Counted from the first letter of the stretch, positions 1-7,078 are shown. The stretch: DNA of 7,300 nucleotides from Bacilli bacterium (GCA_017618495.1 JAFZUD010000027.1:1-7300); one strand, 5' to 3'. The notes: generated by a model from the letters alone, not told the origin. Numbers and translations: made by a program.

Positions 1-1457
1 CCTGCCACCACTTTGCGGGTTTCTTTTGAAACGCTGACGGAGATGATGACAACGCCCTGCGAGAGTTTCTCACGGTCTTCGATAACTGCGCGGCTTACGT
101 CGCCAACGCCAAAGCCATCGATCATGATGTCGCCATGGGTAATGTTCTCTTGGAGAATATGTCCGCCAGTCTCATCAAAGAGAAGGGACATTCCATTCTC
201 AAGAAGGAAGATGTTCGAATGGTTAAGGCCGGTTCCGGTGTTGACCGCGACTTTCGCGTTGTTGAGAAGGTCTTTGAAGAAGCCTTTGACAGGAACGTAA
301 TACTTCGGACGGAAGAGGGAAATCATCATCTTGAGGTCTTCCTCAGAAGCGTGCATCTTGCGGAATTCCTTCTTGGTGATGTTATAGACGTTGCAGCCAG
401 AGCGATAGAGCTCATCGAGGGCGTCGGTCGCCTCAAGCTCTTCGTTGTCGTCGGCCGGGACGGCATTGATGAAGAGATCGGTTTCTTTGAGGTGAATAGG
501 TCTGCCTGCTTCGGTCTGACCTGCGGCTAAAAGCGCGATCTTATGGTATATTTTCGGATGATATCCGAGCATTAAGACAATAATGTCTTGGTCACGATAA
601 CGGTTGATATCGTCGACAGAACCGTAGTTTTCCCTTGGAATCAAGAGCTGGCCGCATTCCTGCATGGCTCTGATGGTCTCGGTCGTATCGTCATCGTAAG
701 GGATGATTTTCTTTTTGGTTTGGATGGCGAGGCTAATGACTTCGTCAATGTTATAGAAGTTAAGCGAATAGAGGGCGATGAAGACGCGGCCCACCGCATT
801 CTCGACGTTCCTCTCGATGATCGGCTTGAGCTTGTATTTCGGGGCGGTATATCCCGGTCTTTCAGCATAAATCGATGGGGTAAGAAGCGCTAAAGTAGGA
901 TTCTTTTCGGCAATCGCTGAAAGCGAAGCCATATCGCCTAAGTAGTTCTTGGTGGCATTATTCTCAACGACATAGTCGCTTGTGAAGACGATGTTGCCAT
1001 AGCTTGTGTTGATGGCGATGCCGCTAGAAAGAGCGATGTTATGGGAGGTCTGGAAGAAGGAGATTTCTCTTCCTGCGACCTTGAAGGTGCAGCTTGGGGT
1101 GACCTCATGGAATTCGAACTGGGTATCGCTAACGCCAACGTGCCTAAGGAAGTTACGCATCATGGCGAGGGTAACCTTAGAACCGAAGACTGGAGCTGGA
1201 GCATCTTTGTAGAGATAGGCAAGGCCGCCGATCTCATCATCGTGACCATGAGGGAGGAAATAGGCTTTGACCCTTTCCTTGTTTTCGATGATGTAGGAGA
1301 AATTAGGGATGATATAGTCGATGCCTGGCGTGGTTCTGTCTGGGAAACGGAGTCCGCTTCCGATAACAAAAATGTCACCATTGATATCGATGGTGTAACA
1401 AGATTTGCCTCTTTCATCGAGGCCGCCTAAAGCGACAATTCTGATTCTATCGTTCAT
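1..1457 (-). CDS. rnj: RNase J family protein with degenerate active site (RNase J2-like), 3' end outside window
   Basis: Homologue of ribonuclease J, the metallo-beta-lactamase/beta-CASP nuclease of Gram-positive mRNA decay. 485 codons are visible; the family runs to about 555, so roughly 70 C-terminal residues are missing at the left edge. Seen: GGLDERGK near residue 11, a GIDYIIP-like stretch (45-51), IENKERVKA (57-65), motif II HGHDDE (70-75), H139, YGN (153-155) with TSD (159-161), a beta-CASP region from about 205, and RPKYYVPVKG (383-392). The family normally has HGHEDH, SDSTNA, VSGHG and PVHGE. Here the last His of motif II is Glu75, SDST is TPSI (193-196), the GHG triplet is missing after HAS (369-371), and the PVHG His is Lys391. 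H70, H72, D74, H139 and D161 remain. This resembles RNase J2, also altered at the motif II His, so it may be a structural or RNA-binding partner of an active J1 encoded elsewhere. Start: ATG at 1455-1457 with AGGAGA (1468-1473) 10 nt upstream. No Trp. Family call is firm; reduced activity is inferred. Confidence 0.9.
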   Translation of the reverse strand, partial: MNDRIRIVALGGLDERGKSCYTIDINGDIFVIGSGLRFPDRTTPGIDYIIPNFSYIIENKERVKAYFLPHGHDDEIGGLAYLYKDAPAPVFGSKVTLAMMRNFLRHVGVSDTQFEFHEVTPSCTFKVAGREISFFQTSHNIALSSGIAINTSYGNIVFTSDYVVENNATKNYLGDMASLSAIAEKNPTLALLTPSIYAERPGYTAPKYKLKPIIERNVENAVGRVFIALYSLNFYNIDEVISLAIQTKKKIIPYDDDTTETIRAMQECGQLLIPRENYGSVDDINRYRDQDIIVLMLGYHPKIYHKIALLAAGQTEAGRPIHLKETDLFINAVPADDNEELEATDALDELYRSGCNVYNITKKEFRKMHASEEDLKMMISLFRPKYYVPVKGFFKDLLNNAKVAVNTGTGLNHSNIFLLENGMSLLFDETGGHILQENITHGDIMIDGFGVGDVSRAVIEDREKLSQGVVIISVSVSKETRKVVA

Positions 1458-1479
1458 GCTCGAAAAATCTCCTACGCAT

Positions 1480-1485
1480 ATTATA
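1480..1485 (-). promoter_or_regulatory. Candidate -10 element (TATAAT) for the RNase J gene
   Basis: A perfect TATAAT reads on the minus strand, 22 bases ahead of the start codon. I see no good -35 at 16-18 bp; the best-placed hexamer, near 1503-1508, reads GTGCCA. Transcription would start near 1473, giving a leader of about 16 nt that begins at the ribosome binding site. The element lies downstream of the preceding operon's terminator, so the RNase J gene probably has its own transcript. Confidence 0.55.
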
Positions 1486-1529
1486 CCCAAGCGCGCACAA
1501 AGTGGCACAGGCAATTTTGGAAATTGTAT

Positions 1530-1558
1530 AAAGAAAAGGCGCTTCTATTGAGCGCCTT
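1530..1558 (-). terminator. Intrinsic terminator of the three-gene redox operon
   Basis: On the minus strand AAGGCGCT (1551-1558) pairs with AGCGCCTT (1536-1543), a perfect 8-bp stem with a 7-nt loop. It is followed by a U-rich tail (UUCUUU). It starts 14 bases after the TAA of the DUF1667 gene and ends the operon before the RNase J promoter. Confidence 0.8.
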
Positions 1559-1572
1559 AATCAGATACGTCC

Positions 1573-1926
1573 TTAAATCTTCTCCATATTGCGGCAAGCG
1601 ATGACGTCAACGCCAGTGCCCACAACGTCCTTGATGATGACGTCGCCAATGTGGACAGGAGCCTTGATTTCGACCTTGTTGATTGACGACATAATCTCGA
1701 AGATTTTGCCTTTAGGAATTGGATCCTTTGTCTTGACTGGGCAAAGAGGCAATTCGGCGTTATCGATACGCACGGTCGAGGTCACGACACGGGTTGGGTT
1801 CGTGACTTCTTGTTTGCCATATGCGGCGCCTCTAGGACAGAAGTTTCCAGTAACGTTAAGATCTTTGTCGACATGGAGATGGCAACCACGTGGACAGACG
1901 ATGCAAATCAAATCTCTCTCTTCCAT
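1573..1926 (-). CDS. DUF1667 domain protein, small Cys-rich partner of the flavoproteins
   Basis: A 117-residue soluble protein with no signal peptide or membrane segment. It matches the DUF1667 family, which is usually encoded beside GlpA-like and NAD(P)/FAD oxidoreductase genes. Cysteines at 8, 11 and 15 (CIVCPRGC), then 30 (CPRG), form C-x2-C-x3-C-x14-C; C62 (CPVKT) and C111 follow. The spacing, together with YGKQE...NPTR after the fourth Cys, resembles the N-terminal [4Fe-4S] module of molybdopterin oxidoreductases, so an Fe-S cluster is likely but not shown. The KTKDPIPK segment (65-72) is typical of the family. It is the last gene of the operon: its ATG lies 1 nt after the stop of the upstream gene, and its AAGGAGA (1933-1939) is embedded in that gene's last codons, which suggests translational coupling. 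Inferred role: electron-transfer or assembly subunit, perhaps in place of the GlpC Fe-S subunit. Confidence 0.88.
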   Translation of the reverse strand: MEERDLICIVCPRGCHLHVDKDLNVTGNFCPRGAAYGKQEVTNPTRVVTSTVRIDNAELPLCPVKTKDPIPKGKIFEIMSSINKVEIKAPVHIGDVIIKDVVGTGVDVIACRNMEKI

Positions 1927-1927
1927 A

Positions 1928-3187
1928 TTACATCTCCTTTGCCACCATCTTAATGGTGATTGGTGAGCTCTCGTCTACGAGCTGTTTTCTAGGTAATTTC
2001 TGGATTTCCATTTCACTAGGAATTATCGCAGTTTTGAGAACTTTTTTGATGACGTTTCCATTCTGTTCGTATTGGATGTAAACGTTCTTCGATGGCTTAC
2101 GGACGCGGAACTTGAAAGTGATGTTTTCAAGACCGTCGTCGATCGCGACTTTTCCAGGGACGACATAGCCGATTCCATCCCCGGCGATGACCTCGATTTC
2201 AGAGGTCGCTTTCTTCTTCTCGCCTTTGAGATAAATGGCCGCGTTCTTGCCAGCTTCCCTAGCTTCTTCGACGACGTTGTCGACGAGGTCATGGACGTGG
2301 AGAACGTTGCCGCAAGAGAAGATGCCTGGAACACAGGTTTCGAGTTTATCATTGACTAAAGAACCACGGCTTCTGGAGGTTGGGATTCCAAGGTGATTCA
2401 AGAGGTCGTTATTTGGGAGGAGTCCGATGGAAAGGATGAGGGTATCAACCTCGAATTCCTTCTCGGTTCCTGGGATTGGCTGCATCTTTTCGTCGACTTT
2501 GGAAAGAACGATTTTCTCTAATCTGCCTTTACCAACGACTTTGCTCACGGTGTGGCTGAGGTAAAGCGGGATGCCATAGTCCTCTAAGCACTGGACCATG
2601 TTTCTGTTGAGGCCGTTTGACCAAGCGCAGATCTCAGCGACGCCAAGGACTTTCGCTCCTTCAAGGGTGAGACGTCTCGCCATGATGAGGCCGATATCGC
2701 CTGAGCCAAGGATGAAGACTCTCTTGCCGGTCATGTAGCCGTATTCGTTAAGGAAAAGCTGAGCCTGACCTGCGGTCAAGACACCGGCTGGACGGTCGCC
2801 AGGAATGCCGATGGCCCCTGCGTTTCTCTCATAGCAGCCCGCAGCCATGACGATGGCTTTGGCCTGAACCATGACGACGCCGTCATCCTTTGAGGTATAA
2901 GTAATGACCTTGTCTTTGCTGATATCGGTGACGAAGGAATGGAGTTTGAATTCGATTCCTTTCTCTTTGACTTGCTCGATGAAACGGGCAGCGAATTCTG
3001 GGCCGGTGAGCTCTTCTTTGAACTCAGTGAGGCCAAATCCGTTATGGATGCATTGATTGAGGATGCCGCCAAGGAATTCGCCTTTTTCGAGGATGAGGAT
3101 GTCCTTGATGCCTTCGTTATAGGCGCCGATCGCTGCGGCCATGCCTGCGGAACCACCGCCGATGATGACTAAATCTCTGTACTCCAT
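1928..3187 (-). CDS. FAD/NAD(P)-dependent oxidoreductase, second subunit of a GlpA-like dehydrogenase cluster
   Basis: A 419-residue two-dinucleotide-binding flavoprotein. Seen: an FAD-binding Rossmann motif GGGSAG (10-15) after LVII, with the acidic EK pair at 34-35; the middle NAD(P)-type Rossmann motif GSGDIG (161-166); and the C-terminal FAD contact PGIFSCGN (287-294), followed by a helix like those that close the flavin site. There is no CxxC redox pair as in thioredoxin reductase. After about residue 330 comes a beta-rich tail that I cannot name. Known relatives lie between a GlpA-like dehydrogenase and a DUF1667 gene; a role in passing electrons between the dehydrogenase and NAD(P) or another carrier is inferred. 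The frame stays open upstream to an ATG at 3271, but the start chosen here (ATG 3185-3187) sits directly before the Rossmann strand, has AAAGGAG 9 nt upstream, and follows the preceding stop by 1 nt. Ends TAA. One Trp. Confidence 0.9.
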   Translation of the reverse strand: MEYRDLVIIGGGSAGMAAAIGAYNEGIKDILILEKGEFLGGILNQCIHNGFGLTEFKEELTGPEFAARFIEQVKEKGIEFKLHSFVTDISKDKVITYTSKDDGVVMVQAKAIVMAAGCYERNAGAIGIPGDRPAGVLTAGQAQLFLNEYGYMTGKRVFILGSGDIGLIMARRLTLEGAKVLGVAEICAWSNGLNRNMVQCLEDYGIPLYLSHTVSKVVGKGRLEKIVLSKVDEKMQPIPGTEKEFEVDTLILSIGLLPNNDLLNHLGIPTSRSRGSLVNDKLETCVPGIFSCGNVLHVHDLVDNVVEEAREAGKNAAIYLKGEKKKATSEIEVIAGDGIGYVVPGKVAIDDGLENITFKFRVRKPSKNVYIQYEQNGNVIKKVLKTAIIPSEMEIQKLPRKQLVDESSPITIKMVAKEM

Positions 3188-3188
3188 C

Positions 3189-4643
3189 TTATTTGGCTCC
3201 TTTCGTGGCTTCGCTAAGAACGATCTCGGAATCCTCTTTGTCGTAAAGGATCTCCATTGGCGTGACGCCATAATGCTTGCTCAATAGTCTGATGACATTA
3301 GGCTGGCAGAAACCGCCTTGGCATTTGCCAAAACCGGCGCGGGTTCTCTTCTTGAGGGCCTTGATGGTCATGCATGGGAGAGATCTATTGAGCGCGTCTT
3401 CGATTTCTCCCAAGGAGACTCTTTCGCAGTTGCAGACCATTTCGCCGAAGTCTGGGTTCTTCTTGATGAGAGCGTTTCTCTCTTCCAAAGAAAGGTTGAG
3501 TGGGCGGATATATGGTCTGATCGTTTTCTTGAAGGAAGGATTCTTCTCTGGCTTGAGGATCGGATAAACGAGCTCATTGGCGACGTATTCGCCGATCGCT
3601 GGAGAAGAGACGAGGCCTGGGGATTCGATGCCAGCGACATTGATGAAATGAGGATGGTTCTTCGAAGGCTCGATGATGAAATCGTGGTTGCTTGGGGTTG
3701 AGCGGTTGCCAGCGTAGACCCTGATCTGCTCGCCAAATGGGATGCCTGGGACCATCGCTGTGGCCTGGGCTTTGACGTTGGCAAGAGTCATTGAATCAGT
3801 GGAGACGTCAGAAATGTCATCGACTGGCTCGCTTGATGGGCCGACGATGTAGTTTCCGCTCGTGGTTCTAGAGACAAGGATGCCTTTTCCTTTCTCGCTT
3901 GGGAGAGGGAAAACGACAGAGTTGACGAACTTTTTCCCTGGCAAATCCTTATCGAAATGGTTCAAAACATAGTACTGACCCTTGCGCGGGGTGATGTGCC
4001 AAGAAATGTCGTCCATCATCTTCGCGAACTTGTCGCTAGAAAGACCGGCCGCGTTGATGACGACCTTGGCTTCGTATTCGGCTTTGTTCGTTTTGACGAT
4101 GAAATGATCGCCTTTGTCCTCGACGTTAAGGACGGCTTCCATCAAATGGAGCTCGACGCCGTTATCCATCGCGTTTTCCATCGCGTGGCTGGTGAGAGTG
4201 AACGGATTGACGATTCCGCCGGTCGGGCAGAAAAGAGCGCCTTTGACGTCTTTGGTGATGTTTGGCTCTCTTTCAAGAACCTCTTCTTTAGAAAGGATAT
4301 GGGCTTCTACGCCGTTGAGCTTAGCGCGTTCCGCTAAATCTTTGAGGGTTGGAAGCTGTTCCTCGTATAAGGCTAAGGTCAAAGTGCCATTCATCTCGAA
4401 TTCGACGTCGAGGTCTTTGCAAACCTCAGGCATCATCTTGTTTCCGAGAACGTTGAATTTGGCTTTGTTGGTGCCAGGAACAGGGTCATAGCCACTGTGT
4501 GCTATGGCGCTATTGGCCATCGATGTCACATCGCCGACATCGGTTTCTTTTTCGATAACTAATGTGTGGAGCTTATAGGCGGAAAGGCTTCTGGCGATGA
4601 AGGAACCGACCGCACCTGCTCCGATGATTATTACGTCGTGCAT
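3189..4643 (-). CDS. GlpA/GlpO-like FAD-dependent dehydrogenase with C-terminal BFD-like [2Fe-2S] domain
   Basis: A 484-residue flavoprotein. N-terminal FAD-binding motif GAGAVG (8-13), with the EK pair (31-32) ending the second strand. The middle is a DAO-fold substrate domain (GGIVNP 142-147, NAAG 197-200, AGNRSTPSNHDF 311-322, AGIESPGL 337-344). The C-terminal part holds C404-x-C406 and C441-x4-C446 (CNCERVS, CQGGFC), the four-Cys arrangement of BFD-like [2Fe-2S] domains. The family includes anaerobic glycerol-3-phosphate dehydrogenase GlpA and related 2-hydroxyacid oxidases. A glycerol-3-phosphate substrate is plausible, but no glpK or glpF is in view. No membrane segment is present, so the complex should be cytosolic. 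First gene of the three-gene operon; it ends 1 nt before the next start. The start is fixed by the Rossmann strand beginning at residue 3, yet no good ribosome binding site precedes it: GAAAGAG at 4660-4666 is 16 nt away. Ends TAA. Confidence 0.9.
   Translation of the reverse strand: MHDVIIIGAGAVGSFIARSLSAYKLHTLVIEKETDVGDVTSMANSAIAHSGYDPVPGTNKAKFNVLGNKMMPEVCKDLDVEFEMNGTLTLALYEEQLPTLKDLAERAKLNGVEAHILSKEEVLEREPNITKDVKGALFCPTGGIVNPFTLTSHAMENAMDNGVELHLMEAVLNVEDKGDHFIVKTNKAEYEAKVVINAAGLSSDKFAKMMDDISWHITPRKGQYYVLNHFDKDLPGKKFVNSVVFPLPSEKGKGILVSRTTSGNYIVGPSSEPVDDISDVSTDSMTLANVKAQATAMVPGIPFGEQIRVYAGNRSTPSNHDFIIEPSKNHPHFINVAGIESPGLVSSPAIGEYVANELVYPILKPEKNPSFKKTIRPYIRPLNLSLEERNALIKKNPDFGEMVCNCERVSLGEIEDALNRSLPCMTIKALKKRTRAGFGKCQGGFCQPNVIRLLSKHYGVTPMEILYDKEDSEIVLSEATKGAK
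3197..3203 (-). promoter_or_regulatory. Ribosome binding site that fixes the oxidoreductase start at 3187
   Basis: AAAGGAG reads on the minus strand 9 nt before the ATG at 3185-3187. It lies inside the last codons (Lys-Gly) of the upstream dehydrogenase gene. It argues against the longer reading from 3271, whose extra 28 residues have no flavoprotein character and would overlap the upstream gene by 83 bases. Confidence 0.8.
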
Positions 4644-4673
4644 GGGACTTAGTATATTACTCTTTCTTAAATA

Positions 4674-4682
4674 ATCTTAGCA
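4674..4682 (-). promoter_or_regulatory. Candidate extended -10 promoter for the redox operon
   Basis: The minus strand reads TGC-TAAGAT, an extended -10 pattern (TGn plus a hexamer), with only a weak -35 (TATTTT, 4697-4702). It would give a leader of about 24 nt. An alternative -10, TATACT (4651-4656), lies only 7 nt before the ATG and would make the mRNA leaderless. The sequence does not decide between them. Confidence 0.35.
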
Positions 4683-4689
4683 GTTAATC

Positions 4690-4715
4690 CGAGGAAAAAA
4701 TACCGAATATCCTCG
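4690..4715. repeat. Inverted repeat in the divergent promoter region
   Basis: CGAGGA (4690-4695) is the reverse complement of TCCTCG (4710-4715), with 14 AT-rich bases between. It sits between the putative start points of the minus-strand redox operon and plus-strand pnp. It could be a regulator binding site for the redox operon or a weak hairpin. Six-base arms can arise by chance, so this is tentative. Confidence 0.3.
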
Positions 4716-4738
4716 AAAAGCTAACGCTCAAGTTTTAC

Positions 4739-4767
4739 TTGTGGTAACATTACCCCGTTCATAATTT
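4739..4767 (+). promoter_or_regulatory. Candidate promoter of pnp
   Basis: TTGTGG (4739-4744) followed after 17 bp by TAATTT (4762-4767), or after 15 bp by CATAAT (4760-4765). Transcription would start near 4772-4774, so the leader is only about 15 nt and starts at the AAGGA ribosome binding site (4771-4775). GGTAA-CA-TTACC (4743-4754), a short inverted repeat, lies in the spacer. There is no room for the long RNase III-cleaved leader hairpin known from E. coli pnp. Confidence 0.45.
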
Positions 4768-4787
4768 AGTAAGGAAAAGAGAAAAAC

Positions 4788-7010
4788 ATGAAACAAGTAT
4801 TCGAACTTGAATTTGAAGGTCGTCACCTTCAAGTTGAAACCGGGGAGATCGCCAAGCAAGCCGACGGCGCGGTCTTCGTCCGTTTCGGTGAGACAGTCGT
4901 TCTCTCGACTGCCTGCTGCGCCGATGAACCAAAGGGAGGCGATTTCTTCCCTCTCACCGTCGACTATCAAGAGAAACAGTACGCCGCTGGCAAAATCCCT
5001 CAGGGATTCCTTCGTCGCGAAGGTCAGCCAGACGCCCACCAGACCTTAAGCGCACGTCTTATCGATAGACCAATCCGCCCATTATTCGCTGAAGGCTTCA
5101 GAAACGAAGTCCAGATCATCAACACCGTCATGTCCGCTGAGCCAGATTGCAGCCCAGAGATGACCGCCATGCTTGGCGCTTCCCTCGCCCTTTGCATCAG
5201 CGACATCCCATTTGACGGCCCAATCGCCGGCGTCATCGTCGGCAGAGTCGATGGCAAGCTCGTCATCGACCCAACCGCTGAGCAGAAAGAAAAATCCGAC
5301 ATCAACCTCACCGTCGCTGGAAGCGAATCCGCGATCATGATGATTGAGGCCGGTGCCGACCAGGTCCCAGAGGAAGAGATGCTCGACGCCATCGAATTCG
5401 GCTTCGCTGCCATCAAGAAACTCTGCGCCTTCGAGAAAGAAATCATCGCTGCCGTTGGCAAACCAAAGAGAGAGATTCAGCTCTTCACCGCCGACGAGTC
5501 AGTCAAAGCCCACATCCAGGAAGAGATCGGCGAGAAACTCGTCAAGGCCATCTCCATCTTCGACAAGCTCGAAAGACAGGATGCCGTCGCCGCTCTTAAG
5601 AAACAAATCCTCGATGAATATGACGCCATCGAACCAGAGGCCAAAGACCATAACGCCAAGATGATGATGGTCGCTGACATCCTCGAAGAGATGGAAGCCA
5701 ATGAGGTCAGACGTCTCATCATCGAAGACAAGATCAGACCAGACGGACGTAAAGTCGACGAAATCCGTCCACTTAACGCTCAGATTGACCTTCTCCCAAG
5801 AGCCCATGGTTCCGCCATGTTCACCCGTGGTCAGACCCAGGTCATCTCCACGACCACGCTTGGCCCTCTCTCCGATGCCCAGATCATCGACACCATCAAT
5901 GCCGAAGGCACCAAGAGATTCATGCATCACTACAACTTCCCACCATTCTCTGTTGGTGAGATCGGAAGAACCGGACGTCCAGGACGTCGCGAAATCGGCC
6001 ACGGCGCCTTAGGCGAAAGAGCCCTTAGCTACGTCATCCCAAGCGAGGACGAATTCCCATACACCATCCGCTGCGTCGCTGAAGTCGTCGAATCCAATGG
6101 TTCCTCTTCCCAAGCCTCCATCTGCGCTTCCTGCCTCTCCTTAATGGCCGCTGGCGTCCCGATCAAAGGCATGGTTAGCGGCATCGCCATGGGCTTGATC
6201 ACCAATGACCCAAGCCGTTCCCCAGACAAAGAGACCAACCATTACACCATCCTCACCGATATCCAGGGTCTTGAAGACCACTTCGGCGATATGGACTTCA
6301 AGTGCGCTGGCACCGAAAAAGGTATCACCGCCCTTCAGATGGACATCAAGATCCACGGCGTCACCCGTGAGGTCCTTAGCGAAGCTCTTGCCCAGGCCAA
6401 CAAAGCCCGCGCCGAGATCCGCGAAGTCATGAAAGGCGCTATCGCCGAGCCAAGAACCGAAGTCAGCAAATACGCTCCAAAGATGGTCACCTTCAACATC
6501 GATCCAGATAAGATCCGTGACGTCATCGGCACCGGCGGAAAGGTCATCAACGACATCATCGCCAAGTGCGACAACGTCAAGATCGACGTCGAGGATTCTG
6601 GAAGAATCACCATCTACCACAGCAGCGCCGATGCGATCAACGCCGCTAAGACCATGATCGACAACATCGTCCGCGAAGCCAAAGTCGGCGAGATCTACGA
6701 AGGCGAAGTCACCCGTGTCGAGGAATATGGCGCATTCGTCAACCTCTTCGGCACCACCGATGGCTTATGCCATGTCTCGAGACTCGACTGGAACTACGTC
6801 GAAGACGCCACCAAGTTCGTCAAGCTCGGCGACAAGCTCAAAGTCGTCGTCATCGGACTTGAGGAAGGCAAGATCAAGCTCTCCCACCGTGAGTTCCTTG
6901 AGAAACCAGAAGGCTATGTCGAGCGCCCAGAGCGCAAGCCAGGAAATGACCGTCCAAGATGCGGCAAGGATTTCCATGGCGGACACGGCCACGGCGGAAA
7001 GCGTCACTAA
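4788..7010 (+). CDS. pnp: Polynucleotide phosphorylase (PNPase)
   Basis: A 740-residue 3'-5' exoribonuclease that phosphorolyses RNA to nucleoside diphosphates; cytosolic and trimeric in the family. Domain order: first RNase PH-like domain (about 10-145), the helical PNPase linker domain (about 235-315), the catalytic second RNase PH domain (about 320-545) with GRPGRREIGHGALGER (396-411), the SNGSSSQAS segment, and GDMDF (500-504) carrying the conserved acidic residues; then a KH domain with GTGG (581-584) and an S1 domain (about 633-703). Length is slightly above the usual 700-720 because of a C-terminal tail (704-740) that is basic and ends in a Gly/His-rich stretch with His at 730, 733, 735 and 740. 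The start at 4788 has AAGGA 12 nt upstream. Divergent from the redox operon, followed by a terminator and then rpsO. Third codon positions are mostly C. One Trp (TGG). All catalytic motifs look intact. Confidence 0.98.
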   Translation: MKQVFELEFEGRHLQVETGEIAKQADGAVFVRFGETVVLSTACCADEPKGGDFFPLTVDYQEKQYAAGKIPQGFLRREGQPDAHQTLSARLIDRPIRPLFAEGFRNEVQIINTVMSAEPDCSPEMTAMLGASLALCISDIPFDGPIAGVIVGRVDGKLVIDPTAEQKEKSDINLTVAGSESAIMMIEAGADQVPEEEMLDAIEFGFAAIKKLCAFEKEIIAAVGKPKREIQLFTADESVKAHIQEEIGEKLVKAISIFDKLERQDAVAALKKQILDEYDAIEPEAKDHNAKMMMVADILEEMEANEVRRLIIEDKIRPDGRKVDEIRPLNAQIDLLPRAHGSAMFTRGQTQVISTTTLGPLSDAQIIDTINAEGTKRFMHHYNFPPFSVGEIGRTGRPGRREIGHGALGERALSYVIPSEDEFPYTIRCVAEVVESNGSSSQASICASCLSLMAAGVPIKGMVSGIAMGLITNDPSRSPDKETNHYTILTDIQGLEDHFGDMDFKCAGTEKGITALQMDIKIHGVTREVLSEALAQANKARAEIREVMKGAIAEPRTEVSKYAPKMVTFNIDPDKIRDVIGTGGKVINDIIAKCDNVKIDVEDSGRITIYHSSADAINAAKTMIDNIVREAKVGEIYEGEVTRVEEYGAFVNLFGTTDGLCHVSRLDWNYVEDATKFVKLGDKLKVVVIGLEEGKIKLSHREFLEKPEGYVERPERKPGNDRPRCGKDFHGGHGHGGKRH

Positions 7011-7019
7011 TTAAAAATT

Positions 7020-7049
7020 AGCCTTGAGTGAAAGCTCAGGGCTTTTTTT
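7020..7049 (+). terminator. Intrinsic terminator after pnp
   Basis: AGCCTTGAG (7020-7028) pairs with CTCAGGGCT (7035-7043), a 9-bp stem with one G-U pair and a 6-nt loop, followed by a run of seven T (7043-7049). It begins 10 bases after the pnp stop and separates pnp from the rpsO promoter. Confidence 0.92.
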
Positions 7050-7050
7050 G

Positions 7051-7078
7051 TTGCAAAGCCACGCTATTTCTTTATAAT
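7051..7078 (+). promoter_or_regulatory. Promoter of rpsO
   Basis: TTGCAA (7051-7056), a 16-bp spacer, and a perfect TATAAT (7073-7078). The -35 begins 2 bases after the T run of the pnp terminator. Predicted start point is about 7084-7086, giving a leader of about 85 nt. This is the best-matched promoter in the window. Confidence 0.8.

Noticed and set aside
135..530. Plus-strand open frame of 131 codons at the left end
   Set aside because: Antisense to the RNase J homologue, whose reading frame is continuous through this region with family motifs.
3188..3271. 28-residue N-terminal extension of the second flavoprotein (start at 3271)
   Set aside because: It would overlap the upstream gene by 83 bases and adds a basic stretch before the Rossmann fold, while the ATG at 3187 has AAAGGAG and standard spacing.
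5499..6002. 167-codon open frame on the minus strand inside pnp
   Set aside because: It lies antisense to the catalytic core of PNPase and its composition (many Asp, Gly, Val, Leu) mirrors the NNC-rich codons of pnp. No ribosome binding site or family resemblance.
6141..6620. 159-codon open frame on the minus strand inside pnp
   Set aside because: Asp/Val/Gly-rich shadow of C-ending pnp codons covering the KH region; no independent support.
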